Positions 44,002-53,857 of a stretch of 64,000 bases of DNA are shown piece by piece; position 1 is the first letter of the stretch; every line of letters begins with the position of its first letter. Location of the stretch: the NCBI GenBank assembly GCA_937146765.1, contig CAKZRP010000064.1:62001-126000 (forward strand), given 5' to 3'. The translations under genes and the position numbers were made by a program. The notes under the pieces were generated by a model, which ran no database searches, had not been told where the DNA came from, and saw nothing but the letters and a program-made list of their open reading frames with translations. Source of the stretch: an uncultured Paracoccaceae bacterium (GTDB lineage Bacteria > Pseudomonadota > Alphaproteobacteria > Rhodobacterales > Rhodobacteraceae).

Positions 44002-44418
44002 ATGTTTTCGATCGGCGCATTGTCCAAGGCCACCGGGGTCAAGGTCCCGACCATCCGCTATTACGAGGAGATCGGCCTCATCGACCCCGCCATGCGCAAC
44101 GCGGGCAACCAGCGGCGTTATGACCAGGCGGGACTAGAGCGGCTGGGCTTTATCAAACACGCCCGCGACCTTGGCTTTGGACTCGAGGAGATCAAGGAGC
44201 TGATGGAGCTCAACGGCGATCTCGGGCAGGACTGCCGCGCGGCGGACGAAATCGCCCGCGCCCAACTCGACAAGGTGCGCGCCCGCATCGCGCGGCTAGA
44301 GCGGCTGGAGGCGGAGCTGGAGCGGATCACCCATCTCTGTGAGGGGGGAACCGGCGGCACCTGTCAGGTGCTCTCAGCGCTGGGGGATCACAGCCAATGT
44401 CTGGGCGATCATGGCTGA
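44002..44418 (+). CDS. MerR-family metal-responsive regulator (ZntR/CadR-like)
   Basis: The 138-residue regulator has the MerR helix-turn-helix (KVPTIRYYEEIGLID) and a coiled dimerisation helix. Cysteines at 78, 113, 121 and 133 lie in the positions used by ZntR/CadR/PbrR types for Zn(II), Cd(II) or Pb(II). The start at 44002 follows AGAGGGG. It is divergent from the CDF gene, whose promoter has a MerR operator. Confidence 0.88.
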   Translation: MFSIGALSKATGVKVPTIRYYEEIGLIDPAMRNAGNQRRYDQAGLERLGFIKHARDLGFGLEEIKELMELNGDLGQDCRAADEIARAQLDKVRARIARLERLEAELERITHLCEGGTGGTCQVLSALGDHSQCLGDHG

Positions 44419-44426
44419 GGCGCGCC

Positions 44427-45371
44427 TTAGGTCAGCAGCCACAACAACCCGTTGAGGGTGAAATAGGCGAGCACAGTTGCGGCAAGCGAGGCAAGGCTGG
44501 CAGCCCCCTCATGGCCCTTGGCCTGGGCAAAGATCGTATAGGTCGCGAACATCGGCATGGCCGCCGAGAGGATCAGCGCGGCGCGGATCTCCGGCGCGAT
44601 ATCGAGCAGGCCCGTCGCCATAAAAGCCGCCGCGACCAGACCGACGATGGCCGGATGAATCACCAGCTTGCCCAAGGTCGCCTGCGCCGCAAGGCTCTTG
44701 TTGCCGCGCAACGGCAGCCCGGCGAGCGAGCCGCCGATCACGATCAGCGAGACCGCCCCGGCGGAGAGGGCAAACATCTCGGTAAACCGCAGAACAGGTG
44801 TCGGGATCGGCACATGCAGCGCCGCCACCAAGAGCCCGGCGATCAGCGCCATCATCGTTGGCATCTTGACCACGTTCCAGACCATCCGCCGCAACCGGGG
44901 TCCGAGCGGGCTGCTCTTGTCGCCCTCCGCCGCTTCCATCAGCATCAGACAGATCGGGATCAGGATCAGCGTCTCCACCACGAAGTTCAACGTCAGCACA
45001 ACGCCGGCAATCTCGGGGAAGGCCAGCAGCATCACCGGATAGCCGACAAAGCCGTTGTTGGGGCAGGTGGAGCCCATGATGCCGACCGCGCGTCGCATCG
45101 GATCAAAGCCCCGCATGGAGAACAGAACCCAAGCCACCACGATGTTGAGCAAACCCCCGACGAGGTAGGGCAGCACATAGGCGGCCTGAAACACCTCTAA
45201 GGGATCGCGTTTGGCGATGGTGGTAAAGATCAGCCCCGGCAGCGCCATGTTGAACACAAAGGCGCCGAGGCTCTTGATATCACGGCTCTCAAAGATGCCT
45301 TTCCAGACAAAGAGATAACCAAGCCCCAAGGCCGCATAGATCGGAAAGGTGATCCCGAGGATGGCGACCAT
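44427..45371 (-). CDS. AEC-family (auxin efflux carrier-type) transporter
   Basis: The 314-residue protein has about ten membrane helices of the AEC family. The N-terminal block GITFPIYAALGLGYLFVWKG and GSTCPNNGFVGYPVML (the conserved NNGFxG-like crossover) are clear. It may export malate, amino acids or other organic acids. It is convergent with the MerR gene (8 bases) and 9 bases downstream of aroC, with which it may be co-transcribed. Confidence 0.88.
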   Translation of the reverse strand: MVAILGITFPIYAALGLGYLFVWKGIFESRDIKSLGAFVFNMALPGLIFTTIAKRDPLEVFQAAYVLPYLVGGLLNIVVAWVLFSMRGFDPMRRAVGIMGSTCPNNGFVGYPVMLLAFPEIAGVVLTLNFVVETLILIPICLMLMEAAEGDKSSPLGPRLRRMVWNVVKMPTMMALIAGLLVAALHVPIPTPVLRFTEMFALSAGAVSLIVIGGSLAGLPLRGNKSLAAQATLGKLVIHPAIVGLVAAAFMATGLLDIAPEIRAALILSAAMPMFATYTIFAQAKGHEGAASLASLAATVLAYFTLNGLLWLLT

Positions 45372-45380
45372 GTCAGCGGC

Positions 45381-46484
45381 TTAACCGATCCGACCCTGGT
45401 TTTCGCCAATCTGGCCGCGATGCAGCAGAAGGTGGTCGAGGATCACGCAGGCCATCATCGCCTCCGCCACCGGCACCGCGCGAATCCCGACGCAGGGGTC
45501 GTGACGGCCTTTGGTGATGACCTCGGCGGCAGAGCCATCCTTGCGGATCGACTGGCGCGGGGTGAGGATGGAAGAGGTCGGCTTCACCGCAAAGCGCACA
45601 ACGACGTCCTGCCCTGTGGAAATCCCGCCCAGAATGCCGCCCGCATGGTTGGAGGAATAGACCGGCTGGCCGTCATTCCCCATGAAGATCTCGTCGGCAT
45701 TCTCCGACCCTTTGAGGAAGGCCGCATTCATGCCCTCGCCAATCTCAACGCCTTTGACCGCATTGATTGACATCATCGCAGCGGCGAGATCGGTGTCGAG
45801 CTTGCCATAGATCGGCGCGCCAATTCCCGCAGGCACGCCGCGCGCCACCACTTCGACCACGGCGCCCACAGAGTCATGCTGCTTGCGCAGCGCTTGCAGA
45901 TAGTCTTCCCAGCTCTGCACAGCAGCGGCGTCGGGAATCCAGAAGTCGTTCTGATCAATCGCGTCCCAGTCAAAGCGGGACCGGTCGATCTCCATTTCGC
46001 CCATGCGGGTCATGTAGCCTTTGATCTCGAGCCCAGGCACCAGCGTTTTGATCGCCTCGCGCGCAACGCCGCCCGCCGCCACTCGGGCAGCGGTTTCACG
46101 TGCCGAGGAGCGCCCGCCGCCGCGATAGTCGCGGTTGCCGTATTTCTGGAAATAGGTGATGTCCGCATGGCCGGGGCGGAAGGTCTGCGCGATGTCGCCA
46201 TAGTCCTTGGAGCGCTGATCGGTATTCTCGATCATCAGCTGGATCGGCGTGCCGGTGGATTTGCCCTCAAACACCCCCGAGAGGATCTTCACCGCATCCG
46301 GCTCGTTGCGCTGGGTGGTGTTCTTGTTCTGACCGGGGCGACGCTTGTCCAGCCAGACCTGCAGCATCTCAGGGTCCAGCGGTACATTCGGCGGGCAGCC
46401 ATCGACGGTCGCGCCCAAAGCGGGCCCATGGCTTTCGCCCCAGGTGGTGACACGGAAGAGGTGGCCGAAAGAATTCATGGACAT
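45381..46484 (-). CDS. aroC: Chorismate synthase
   Basis: The 367-residue FMN-dependent enzyme makes chorismate from EPSP, the last shared step of aromatic amino acid synthesis. The three signature blocks are present: [17 protein letters not shown], the [30 protein letters not shown] region, and the C-terminal [17 protein letters not shown]. The ribosome site AAGGAG precedes the start at 46484. A palindrome and TPP riboswitch of the divergent thi operon lie upstream. Confidence 0.97.
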   Translation of the reverse strand: MSMNSFGHLFRVTTWGESHGPALGATVDGCPPNVPLDPEMLQVWLDKRRPGQNKNTTQRNEPDAVKILSGVFEGKSTGTPIQLMIENTDQRSKDYGDIAQTFRPGHADITYFQKYGNRDYRGGGRSSARETAARVAAGGVAREAIKTLVPGLEIKGYMTRMGEMEIDRSRFDWDAIDQNDFWIPDAAAVQSWEDYLQALRKQHDSVGAVVEVVARGVPAGIGAPIYGKLDTDLAAAMMSINAVKGVEIGEGMNAAFLKGSENADEIFMGNDGQPVYSSNHAGGILGGISTGQDVVVRFAVKPTSSILTPRQSIRKDGSAAEVITKGRHDPCVGIRAVPVAEAMMACVILDHLLLHRGQIGENQGRIG

Positions 46485-46580
46485 GCGCGCGGGTCTCCTT
46501 TGTCCTGATCCTTTAATGGCAAAGGCCGCGCGGGAAAAGACATGCGCGCATTAACCCGGCAGAAAGGACAGAAAGACTCG

Positions 46581-46608
46581 CCTATTGTTTCGCAGGCGAA
46601 ACAATAGG
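46581..46608. promoter_or_regulatory. Perfect 12-bp palindrome between aroC and the thi operon
   Basis: CCTATTGTTTCG (46581-46592) and CGAAACAATAGG (46597-46608) are exact inverted copies with loop CAGG. There is no T-run next to either arm, so it is not a terminator. It lies about 97 bases before aroC and 86 bases before the riboswitch, in a divergent promoter region. Its function is unknown. Confidence 0.75.
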
Positions 46609-46694
46609 TCAGAAAGGGTGACTTGAAATCAAACCGCAGCTTGCCGCCTCTCATACGCCACCTTGCCAAGCTGACGTGCGCAGCATAGGGTCCG

Positions 46695-46786
46695 ACCCAC
46701 CTCGGGGTGCGCGGAGTAACGCGCTGAGATGCCAGTTGGCGAACCCGCTGAACCTGAACCGGATTATACCGGCGGAGGGAAGGTTT
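46695..46786 (+). ncRNA. TPP (THI-element) riboswitch
   Basis: The leader has the conserved thi-box features in order: CTCGGGGTGC (46701-46710), CTGAGAT (46724-46730), ACCCGCTGAACCTGA (46743-46757), CCGGATTATACCGGC (46759-46773), and GGAGGGA (46774-46780). The outer ends ACCT and AGGT can pair as P1. It precedes thiBPQ by about 64 bases and would turn the transporter off when thiamine diphosphate is plentiful. Confidence 0.95.
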
Positions 46787-46849
46787 CGGATCTTGTGGCT
46801 CTCAATAGGCCCGCGTTCCTCCTTGCCTGACGCCGCATTGGAGGACGAC

Positions 46850-47830
46850 ATGAATTCCCTCTTTCTTGCGAGCGCGCTTGTGGCTGCAGCTTCTGCCGCA
46901 ACGGCTGAGACCCCTGAACTTGTGGTCTATACCTATGACAGCTTTGTCTCCGAATGGGGTCCCGGCCCGGCGGTAGAGGCCGCCTTTGAGGAAACTTGTG
47001 GCTGTGATTTGAAATTCGTCGGCGCTGGCGATGGCGCGGCGCTTTTGGCGCGAGTGAAACTGGAAGGCGCGCGCTCGGACGCAGACGTCGTGCTCGGTCT
47101 CGACACCAACCTGACGGCGGCGGCCAAGGAAACTGGTCTGTTTGCGCCGATCTCGGTGAGTGCAGATTACGCGCTGCCCGTCGAATGGAGCGACGACATG
47201 TTTGCCCCCTACGATTGGGGTTATTTCGCCTTTGTGCATAACGCCGACTCCCCTGCGCCCACGAACTTTAAGGCTCTGGGGGAAAGCGATGCCAAGATCG
47301 TTATCCAGGACCCGCGCTCCTCTACCCCCGGTCTGGGCCTACTTCTGTGGGTAAAGGCCGCCTATGGCGCCGAGGCTCCGGCGATCTGGGCAGGCCTCAG
47401 CGACAATATCGTCACCGTCACCAAGGGCTGGTCGGAGGCTTACGGCCTGTTCCTTGAGGGCGAAGCGGATATGGTGCTGTCCTACACCACGTCGCCGGCC
47501 TATCACCTGATCGCCGAGGAGGACGCCAGCAAGGCCGCCGCGGTGTTTGACGAAGGTCACTACATGCAGGTCGAAGTGGCCGGCAAATTGGCCGCAACCG
47601 ATCAGCCCGAGCTGGCGGACCAGTTCCTGGTCTTTATGGTGTCGGACGCCTTCCAGTCGATCATTCCGACGACCAACTGGATGTATCCGGCGGTTGTCCC
47701 TGCCGAAGGCCTGCCCGCTGGGTTTGAAACGCTGGTCAGCCCGGAGAAATCCCTGCTGCTGCCCGAAGGCGAAGCAGCCGCTGTGCGGGATGAGGCGCTG
47801 GGCGAATGGCTGAGCGCGCTCAGCCAGTAA
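46850..47830 (+). CDS. thiB: Thiamine ABC transporter substrate-binding protein
   Basis: The 326-residue precursor has a short signal peptide (LASALVAAASAATA-ET). The ThiB block ELVVYTYDSFVSEWGPG and the C-terminal NWMYPAVVP segment are present. It binds thiamine and its phosphates in the periplasm. The start at 46850 follows GGAGGA; a longer frame runs through the riboswitch and is rejected. Its end overlaps thiP by 25 bases. The operon is under a TPP riboswitch. Confidence 0.94.
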   Translation: MNSLFLASALVAAASAATAETPELVVYTYDSFVSEWGPGPAVEAAFEETCGCDLKFVGAGDGAALLARVKLEGARSDADVVLGLDTNLTAAAKETGLFAPISVSADYALPVEWSDDMFAPYDWGYFAFVHNADSPAPTNFKALGESDAKIVIQDPRSSTPGLGLLLWVKAAYGAEAPAIWAGLSDNIVTVTKGWSEAYGLFLEGEADMVLSYTTSPAYHLIAEEDASKAAAVFDEGHYMQVEVAGKLAATDQPELADQFLVFMVSDAFQSIIPTTNWMYPAVVPAEGLPAGFETLVSPEKSLLLPEGEAAAVRDEALGEWLSALSQ

Positions 47831-49377
47831 GCTTGCGGCCGGTCGCAACCTGGCCCGGAACCTGCGCTGCCCTTTTGGTGGCGCTCTTGGTTCTGGGCAC
47901 GCTTGCGGCGGTGGCCATGCGGGCGGAAGGCGGCTCCGGTCTGGGGGCCGCCGACTGGTCGGCGCTGCGCTTTACCCTGATCCAGGCGAGCCTGTCGGCC
48001 CTGTTCAGCGTCGCCCTTGCGGTGCCGGTGGCGCGCGCCTTGGCGCGGCGACGGTTCTTTGGGCGGCGGGTGTTGATCACCCTTCTGGGGGCGCCCTTCA
48101 TCCTGCCGGTGATCGTTGCCATTCTCGGCCTGCTGGCGGTCTTTGGCCGCTCTGGTTGGCTGAGTGATCTGTTGAGCCTTGTTGGCCTGCCGCCCGTGCA
48201 GATTTACGGGCTGCATGGGGTGGTCATTGCCCATGTCTTCTTCAACCTGCCCTTGGCGACGCGGTTGATCTTGCAAGGCTGGCAGGAAATCCCCGCCGAG
48301 CGCTTCCGCCTTGCCGCGCAGCTTGACGCCGGGCCCAAGGCCATTTGGCAGCTGTTGGAGCAGCCGATGCTGCGGCAGGTTCTGCCTGGGGCCACGGCGG
48401 TGATCTTTGCCATCTGCCTGTCGAGCTTTGCCGTGGCTCTGACCCTGGGCGGTGGACCAAAAGCGACGACGCTGGAGCTGGCGATCTATCAGGCCTTTCA
48501 CTTTGACTTCGACCTAGGGCGGGCAGCGATCCTGTCGGGGCTGCAGCTGGGTCTGACCGTCATGGCGGCGCTGCTGGCGCTGCGGGTGCCGGTGGGCGAA
48601 GGCTTTGGCGGCGGCTTGGATCGCATGGTGGCGCGCTGGGACGGGGCAGGGACGGGCGCGCGGATCGCCGATACGCTCTGGATCACCTTTTCCGCGCTGT
48701 TCCTGATGCTGCCGCTCCTTGCGGTCTTTGTCTCTGGCGCGCCTGGGCTCTTGCATCTGCCAGCCTCGGTCTGGAGCGCAACCTGGGTTTCCATCCAAGT
48801 CGCTGTGCTCAGCACGCTTTTGCTGCTCTTGGTCGCCCTTCCGATGGCGGCCAGCATTGCGCTCGGGCGCAAGGGGCTGGGGGAGATTGCGGGCATCCTT
48901 GGGCTTGCGGCGTCGCCCTTGGTGATTGGCACCGGGCTCTTTGTGATGATCTATCCGGTGATGGACCCGGTGGTGCTGGCGCTGCCGGTGACTGCGCTGG
49001 TCAATATGGTGATGGCACTGCCTTTTGCGCTGAGAATTCTGGTGCCCCGGATTCGGCAGGTGATGCAGCAAAACGCGCGGCTGGCCTTGGCGCTGGATAT
49101 GCGCGGGCGCCGGGTTTGGGCCGTGGTGATCCTGCCGCGCTGCCGGGCGCAGATCGGCTTTGCCGCGGGGCTGACCGCTGCGCTGTCCTTGGGCGATCTG
49201 GGCGTCATTGCGCTGTTTGCCGATCCGGAGGTCGCGACCTTGCCCCTGCAGGTCTATCGCCTGATGGGGGCTTACCGGATGCAGGCGGCCGAAGGGGCAG
49301 CACTCTTGCTGTTTGTCTTGTCCATGGGAGCCTTCTGGCTCCTTGATCGCGGAGGGCGATTCCATGCTGAAGCTTGA
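47806..49377 (+). CDS. thiP: Thiamine ABC transporter permease
   Basis: The 523-residue inner-membrane protein has two fused permease halves with about 12 helices. EAA-like cytoplasmic loops are visible in each half (AERFRLAAQLDAGPKAIWQL and ALALDMRGRRVWAVVILPR). It forms the pathway for thiamine with ThiB and ThiQ. It begins inside the thiB end (25-base overlap) and itself overlaps thiQ by 14 bases, so the three are coupled. Confidence 0.92.
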   Translation: MAERAQPVSLRPVATWPGTCAALLVALLVLGTLAAVAMRAEGGSGLGAADWSALRFTLIQASLSALFSVALAVPVARALARRRFFGRRVLITLLGAPFILPVIVAILGLLAVFGRSGWLSDLLSLVGLPPVQIYGLHGVVIAHVFFNLPLATRLILQGWQEIPAERFRLAAQLDAGPKAIWQLLEQPMLRQVLPGATAVIFAICLSSFAVALTLGGGPKATTLELAIYQAFHFDFDLGRAAILSGLQLGLTVMAALLALRVPVGEGFGGGLDRMVARWDGAGTGARIADTLWITFSALFLMLPLLAVFVSGAPGLLHLPASVWSATWVSIQVAVLSTLLLLLVALPMAASIALGRKGLGEIAGILGLAASPLVIGTGLFVMIYPVMDPVVLALPVTALVNMVMALPFALRILVPRIRQVMQQNARLALALDMRGRRVWAVVILPRCRAQIGFAAGLTAALSLGDLGVIALFADPEVATLPLQVYRLMGAYRMQAAEGAALLLFVLSMGAFWLLDRGGRFHAEA

Positions 49378-50062
49378 AGGAGCGGTGATTCGCAAGGGCG
49401 GCTTTGACCTCTCCGCCGATCTGGAGATCGCGCCGGGGGCAAAGGTTGCGGTGATCGGCCCCTCTGGGGCGGGCAAGTCCACCTTGCTTGAGGCGATCGC
49501 CGGGTTTCAACCGCTCGCAAGGGGGCGCGTGCTGTGGTCCGGGGTGGACCTATCGGGCGTTCTGCCGGGCAAGCGCCCGGTGGCGATGTTGTTTCAGGAC
49601 GGCAACCTGTTTCCGCATCTGAGCGCAAGACAGAATGTGCGCCTCGGGGTGGAGGCCAACCGCAAGCTGACATCGGCGGAAGAGGCGCGGGTGGCCGAGG
49701 CCTTGCAGCGGGTGGGCCTGAAGGGTCTGGATGACCGTAGACCGGCGGAACTGTCCGGGGGGCAGCAAAGCCGTGCGGCGTTGGCGCGGGTGCTGGTGCA
49801 ATCGCGAGACCTTTTATTGCTGGATGAGCCCTTTGCGGCGCTTGGACCGGCCTTGAAGGCAGAGATGCTCGATCTTGTGGCTGAGCTTGCGGCGGAAAGC
49901 GGCGCTACCCTGTTGATGGTCAGCCATGACCCCGCAGATGCTCGCCGGATCGCCGATCAGGTGGTGCTGGTGGCCGAGGGGCGTGCACATCCGCCTGCCG
50001 CCACCGCAGCGGTGCTGGACAATCCGCCCCCAGCCTTGCGCGCTTATCTGGGTGCGGGCTGA
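49364..50062 (+). CDS. thiQ: Thiamine ABC transporter ATP-binding protein
   Basis: The 232-residue ATPase has Walker A GPSGAGKST, signature LSGGQQSRAALAR, Walker B LLLLDEPFAALGPALK and H-loop VSHDPAD. It powers thiamine import. The start at 49364 is set by GGAGGGC and family length. A short inverted repeat (TTTGCGA / TCGCAAA, 50086-50114) follows, without a proper T-run. Confidence 0.93.
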   Translation: MLKLEGAVIRKGGFDLSADLEIAPGAKVAVIGPSGAGKSTLLEAIAGFQPLARGRVLWSGVDLSGVLPGKRPVAMLFQDGNLFPHLSARQNVRLGVEANRKLTSAEEARVAEALQRVGLKGLDDRRPAELSGGQQSRAALARVLVQSRDLLLLDEPFAALGPALKAEMLDLVAELAAESGATLLMVSHDPADARRIADQVVLVAEGRAHPPAATAAVLDNPPPALRAYLGAG

Positions 50063-50155
50063 CCCCTGGCCGGACAATTGGATCTTTTGCGATAGGGGAT
50101 TTTCTTTTCGCAAAGCCTGCCGCTAGAGTTGCGCCAAACATGGAGAAATCGCGCT

Positions 50156-50758
50156 ATGAAACTCTTCCACTCCCCTGCCTCGCCCTTTGTCCGCAAGGTG
50201 CAACTGGTGTTGATCGAGACCGGTCAGAGCGAGGAGGTGGAGCTGCTGCCGGTCTCCACCTCGGTCACCGCGCCGGACAGCGGGCTTGTCGCGAGCAACC
50301 CTCTCGGCAAGATCCCGGCCTTGACCCGCGCCGATGGGCCGACACTCTATGACAGCCGGGTGATCTGCGAGTTTCTCGACTCCCGGGCCGGTGGCGCGCT
50401 CTACAAGGGAGGCTGGGAGACCAAGGTCCTGGAAGCGACAGCAGATGGCATCATGGATGCCGGAGTGTCCATGTCCTACGAGAAGCGCCTGCGGCCGGTT
50501 GAAAAACAGTGGGATGACTGGTTGGAAGGGCAGCGCGCCAAGATCCTCGGCGCGTGTGCGGCCGTCGAGGCGCGCTGGATGCCGACACTCAACGGGCCTC
50601 TGACCATCGGGCATTTGGCCATGGGCGCGGCGCTGGCCTATATCGATTTTCGCCACCCGGATGCAGGCTGGCGCGAGGGCAATCCGCAGCTGACCGCCTG
50701 GCAGACCGCTTTCGAATCGCGCCCCTCGATGGTTGCAACCCGGCCCGAGGTTGCCTGA
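50156..50758 (+). CDS. Glutathione S-transferase family protein
   Basis: The 200-residue protein has a thioredoxin-like N-terminal domain (LFHSPASPFVRKVQLVL, NPLGKIPAL, LYDSRVICEFLD), with the cysteine of some GST classes replaced by Val in SPFVRK. A helical C-terminal domain has LTIGHLAMGAALAYIDF. The substrate is unknown. It lies between thiQ and petA with about 94 and 248 bases around it. The start at 50156 follows GGAGAAA. Confidence 0.84.
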   Translation: MKLFHSPASPFVRKVQLVLIETGQSEEVELLPVSTSVTAPDSGLVASNPLGKIPALTRADGPTLYDSRVICEFLDSRAGGALYKGGWETKVLEATADGIMDAGVSMSYEKRLRPVEKQWDDWLEGQRAKILGACAAVEARWMPTLNGPLTIGHLAMGAALAYIDFRHPDAGWREGNPQLTAWQTAFESRPSMVATRPEVA

Positions 50759-51006
50759 CCCGCTGGCCTGCGGAGATTTGCCAAGGCTTAACAAGGAGTG
50801 GACAGCAAGGCGCGACACAATGGCGACTGCGGCGCAAGGATGCAACGGTTCTGTAAAAGAATGCCCCCGTTCGGCGTACCTGCGCTGCTTTGACCGCTAG
50901 ACGAACCCGGTTTGCATCGCTAGACACGCGGCTGAGTCACCGCGTCGTGAGAGGCGGTGCAAGCGCATGTTTGCCCTAAACGGGCGCTGGAATTGGAGAA
51001 AACCAC

Positions 51007-51567
51007 GTGTCCCACGCAGAAGAGCACGAAGGAACCCGGAGAGATTTCCTCTACTACGCCACGGCTGGCGCAGGGGCGGTCACTGCGGGTGCCGCCGTTT
51101 GGCCCTTGGTCAACCAGATGAACCCCTCGGCTGACGTTCAGGCCCTGTCCTCGATCTTCGTGGACATTTCCGGCGTTGATGTCGGCACCCAGATTTCCGT
51201 GATGTTCCTCGGCAAGCCGGTGTTCATTCGCCGCCGCACCCAGGAAGAGATCGACGAAGCCCGCGCGGTGGATGTCGACACGCTGATCGACACCACTTCC
51301 GAGAACCCCAACAAGCCGGGGTCCGACGCGGCGGACGAGAACCGCACCCTCGATGAAGCAGGCGAATGGCTGGTGATGATGGGTGTGTGCACCCACCTCG
51401 GCTGTGTGCCGCTGGGCGACGGTGCCGGCGATTTCAACGGTTGGTTCTGCCCGTGCCACGGCTCGCACTACGACACTGCAGGCCGTATCCGCAAAGGTCC
51501 CGCGCCGCAGAACCTGCATATCCCGGTGGCTGAGTTCACCGACGAAACCACCCTCAAGCTGGGATAA
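51007..51567 (+). CDS. petA: Cytochrome bc1 Rieske iron-sulfur subunit
   Basis: The 186-residue protein has a Tat-like N-terminus ([15 protein letters not shown]) with one membrane anchor. The 2Fe-2S ligands are C128, H130, C148 and H151 in CTHLGC and CPCHGSHYD, with C133 and C150 forming the usual disulfide. It passes electrons from ubiquinol to cytochrome c1. The start codon is GTG behind TTGGAGAA. It is the first gene of petABC, with 248 bases upstream, presumably with the promoter. Confidence 0.97.
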   Translation: MSHAEEHEGTRRDFLYYATAGAGAVTAGAAVWPLVNQMNPSADVQALSSIFVDISGVDVGTQISVMFLGKPVFIRRRTQEEIDEARAVDVDTLIDTTSENPNKPGSDAADENRTLDEAGEWLVMMGVCTHLGCVPLGDGAGDFNGWFCPCHGSHYDTAGRIRKGPAPQNLHIPVAEFTDETTLKLG

Positions 51568-51579
51568 GGAGACGCGCGC

Positions 51580-52908
51580 ATGTCTGGTATTCCGCACGAC
51601 CATTACGAGCCGAAGACGGGTGCAGAAAAGTGGCTGCACAGCCGCCTGCCCATCGTTGGCCTCGTCTATGACACCATCATGATCCCCACCCCGAAGAACC
51701 TGAACTGGTGGTGGATCTGGGGCATTGTCCTCGCCTTCTGTCTGGCGCTGCAGATCGTCACCGGCATCGTCCTGGTGATGCACTACACGCCCCATGTCGA
51801 TCTGGCGTTTGCCTCCGTTGAGCACATCATGCGCAACGTGAACGGCGGCTTCATGATCCGCTATCTGCACGCAAACGGCGCGTCGCTGTTCTTCGTGGCC
51901 GTCTATATCCACATCTTCCGCGGCCTGTTCTACGGCTCCTACAAGGCGCCCCGCGAGATCACCTGGATTGTCGGCATGCTGATCTTCCTTCTGATGATGG
52001 GCACCGGCTTCATGGGCTACGTTCTGCCCTGGGGTCAGATGTCCTTCTGGGGCGCAACCGTGATCACCGGCCTGTTTGGCGCGATCCCCTTCATCGGTGA
52101 GCCGATCCAGACCTGGCTTCTGGGCGGGCCCGCCGTTGGCAACGCGACGCTGAACCGCTTCTTCTCGCTGCACTATCTGCTGCCCTTCGTGATTGCTGGC
52201 CTCGTGATCGTGCACATCTGGGCCTTCCACACCACCGGCAACAACAACCCGACCGGTGTTGAAGTGCGCCGTGGCTCGAAGGCGGAAGCCGAGAAAGACA
52301 CCCTGCCGTTCTGGCCCTACTTCGTGATCAAGGATTTCCTTGGCCTCGCAATTGTGCTGGTGATCTTCTGGGCCATCGTCGGCTTCATGCCGAACTACCT
52401 TGGCCACCCGGACAACTACATCGAAGCCAACCCGCTGGTGACCCCGGCGCATATCGTCCCTGAATGGTACTTCCTGCCCTTCTACGCGATCCTGCGCGCC
52501 TTCACCTCTGAGGTTTGGGTTGTGCAAATCGCGTCCTTCGTGACCGGTGGCATCGTCGATGCGAAGTTCTTTGGTGTTCTGGCGATGTTCGGCGCGATTG
52601 CCGTGATGGCGCTGGCACCCTGGCTCGACACCTCCCGCGTGCGCTCGGGCAAATATCGCCCGCAGTTCAAGTGGTGGTTCCTGCTGCTGATCATCGACTT
52701 CTTCGCCCTGATGTGGCTGGGTGCGATGCCTGCGGAAGAGCCCTACGCGTCCTTCTCGCTGATCGGTTCCGCCTATTGGTTCGGTTACTTCCTGGTGATC
52801 CTGCCGCTTCTCGGCGTGATCGAGAAGCCGGAAGCCACGCCTGCCACCATCGAAGAGGATTTCAACGCCCATTACGGCAAGAAATCCGAAGCTACTCCTG
52901 CTGAGTAA
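51580..52908 (+). CDS. petB: Cytochrome bc1 cytochrome b subunit
   Basis: The 442-residue protein has eight or more membrane helices and binds the two b hemes with paired His in helices B and D ([35 protein letters not shown]). The Qo-site PEWY motif is present in [15 protein letters not shown]. It is the quinol-oxidising core of complex III. It follows petA after 12 bases. Confidence 0.97.
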   Translation: MSGIPHDHYEPKTGAEKWLHSRLPIVGLVYDTIMIPTPKNLNWWWIWGIVLAFCLALQIVTGIVLVMHYTPHVDLAFASVEHIMRNVNGGFMIRYLHANGASLFFVAVYIHIFRGLFYGSYKAPREITWIVGMLIFLLMMGTGFMGYVLPWGQMSFWGATVITGLFGAIPFIGEPIQTWLLGGPAVGNATLNRFFSLHYLLPFVIAGLVIVHIWAFHTTGNNNPTGVEVRRGSKAEAEKDTLPFWPYFVIKDFLGLAIVLVIFWAIVGFMPNYLGHPDNYIEANPLVTPAHIVPEWYFLPFYAILRAFTSEVWVVQIASFVTGGIVDAKFFGVLAMFGAIAVMALAPWLDTSRVRSGKYRPQFKWWFLLLIIDFFALMWLGAMPAEEPYASFSLIGSAYWFGYFLVILPLLGVIEKPEATPATIEEDFNAHYGKKSEATPAE

Positions 52909-52926
52909 GAAGAAGGACAGCTACCC

Positions 52927-53715
52927 ATGTTCAAGAAACTTGTAACCGGTGCTGCCTTGGCTCTGGCACTCGTCCCGGCAGCAGCCTTTGCTGCCGGTGG
53001 TGAGGCGCACGTGGAGGATTTCGCCTTCTCGTTCGAAGGTCCCTTTGGCAGCTACGACCAGAATCAGTTGCAGCGCGGTCTGCAGATCTACACCGAGGTC
53101 TGCGCCGCCTGTCACGGATTGAAACAGGTTCCGATCCGCACCCTCTCGGACGAGGGCGGTGTGGGCCTGCCTGAGGATCAGGTTCGGGCCTATGCTGCGA
53201 ATTTCGAAGTTTTCGATGCAGAGCTCGACGATTTCCGACCGGCCACTCCGACCGACCATTTCCCGGAAAACAATGGTGTTGGCGCGCCGGACCTGAGCCT
53301 GATGGCCAAGGCGCGGGCCGGTTTCCATGGTCCCTACGGCCTTGGCACCAACCAGCTGTTCAAGGGCATGGGTGGCGCCGAGTACATCGCCTCTCTGCTT
53401 GACGGCTACACCGGCGAGACCAAGGAAGAAGCGGGCACCACCTTCTACGAAAACCACGCCTTCCCGGGCGGCTGGATCTCGATGGCGCCGCCGCTGTCGG
53501 ATGAGCAGGTGGAATTTGCGGACGGTCATGCCAATGACGTGCACCATATGGCGCAGGACGTCGCGGCTTTCCTGATGTGGACCGCGGAGCCGAAGATGAT
53601 GGCGCGCAAACAGGCCGGTTTTGTCGGCGTTCTGTTCCTGACTGTGCTGTCGGTGCTGCTCTATCTCACCAACAAGCGCATCTGGGCGCCGCACAAGGGC
53701 AAGAAGACCGCCTGA
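52927..53715 (+). CDS. petC: Cytochrome bc1 cytochrome c1 subunit
   Basis: The 262-residue precursor has a signal peptide ([13 protein letters not shown]). The heme c motif C59-A-A-C62-H63-G and the axial Met region [15 protein letters not shown] are clear. A C-terminal membrane anchor is [19 protein letters not shown]. It takes electrons from the Rieske centre and gives them to soluble cytochrome c. A strong terminator follows. Confidence 0.97.
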   Translation: MFKKLVTGAALALALVPAAAFAAGGEAHVEDFAFSFEGPFGSYDQNQLQRGLQIYTEVCAACHGLKQVPIRTLSDEGGVGLPEDQVRAYAANFEVFDAELDDFRPATPTDHFPENNGVGAPDLSLMAKARAGFHGPYGLGTNQLFKGMGGAEYIASLLDGYTGETKEEAGTTFYENHAFPGGWISMAPPLSDEQVEFADGHANDVHHMAQDVAAFLMWTAEPKMMARKQAGFVGVLFLTVLSVLLYLTNKRIWAPHKGKKTA

Positions 53716-53745
53716 CCGGTCTGCACCTGTTAAAAAACCTTCAAG

Positions 53746-53775
53746 ACCCCCGTTCCGGCTGGAGCGGGGGTTTTT
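53746..53775 (+). terminator. Terminator of petABC
   Basis: ACCCCCGTTCC and GGAGCGGGGGT form a strong stem (with one G-U pair), followed by TTTTT. It lies 30 bases after petC. Confidence 0.88.
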
Positions 53776-53857
53776 CATTGTCCGAGATCCGAAGGAGGGC
53801 TGCTTCCATTGGCCCTGTGGCCCTTTCAAGCCGGGACATGTGGCGCCGAAAGACGCC

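Noticed and set aside
46088..46103. Second parS-like match around TTTCACGTG within aroC
   Set aside because: Only one half of the palindrome matches, and it lies in a coding region.
50086..50114. TTTGCGA / TCGCAAA inverted repeat after thiQ as a terminator
   Set aside because: The stem is short, the loop is long, and no T-run follows the second arm.
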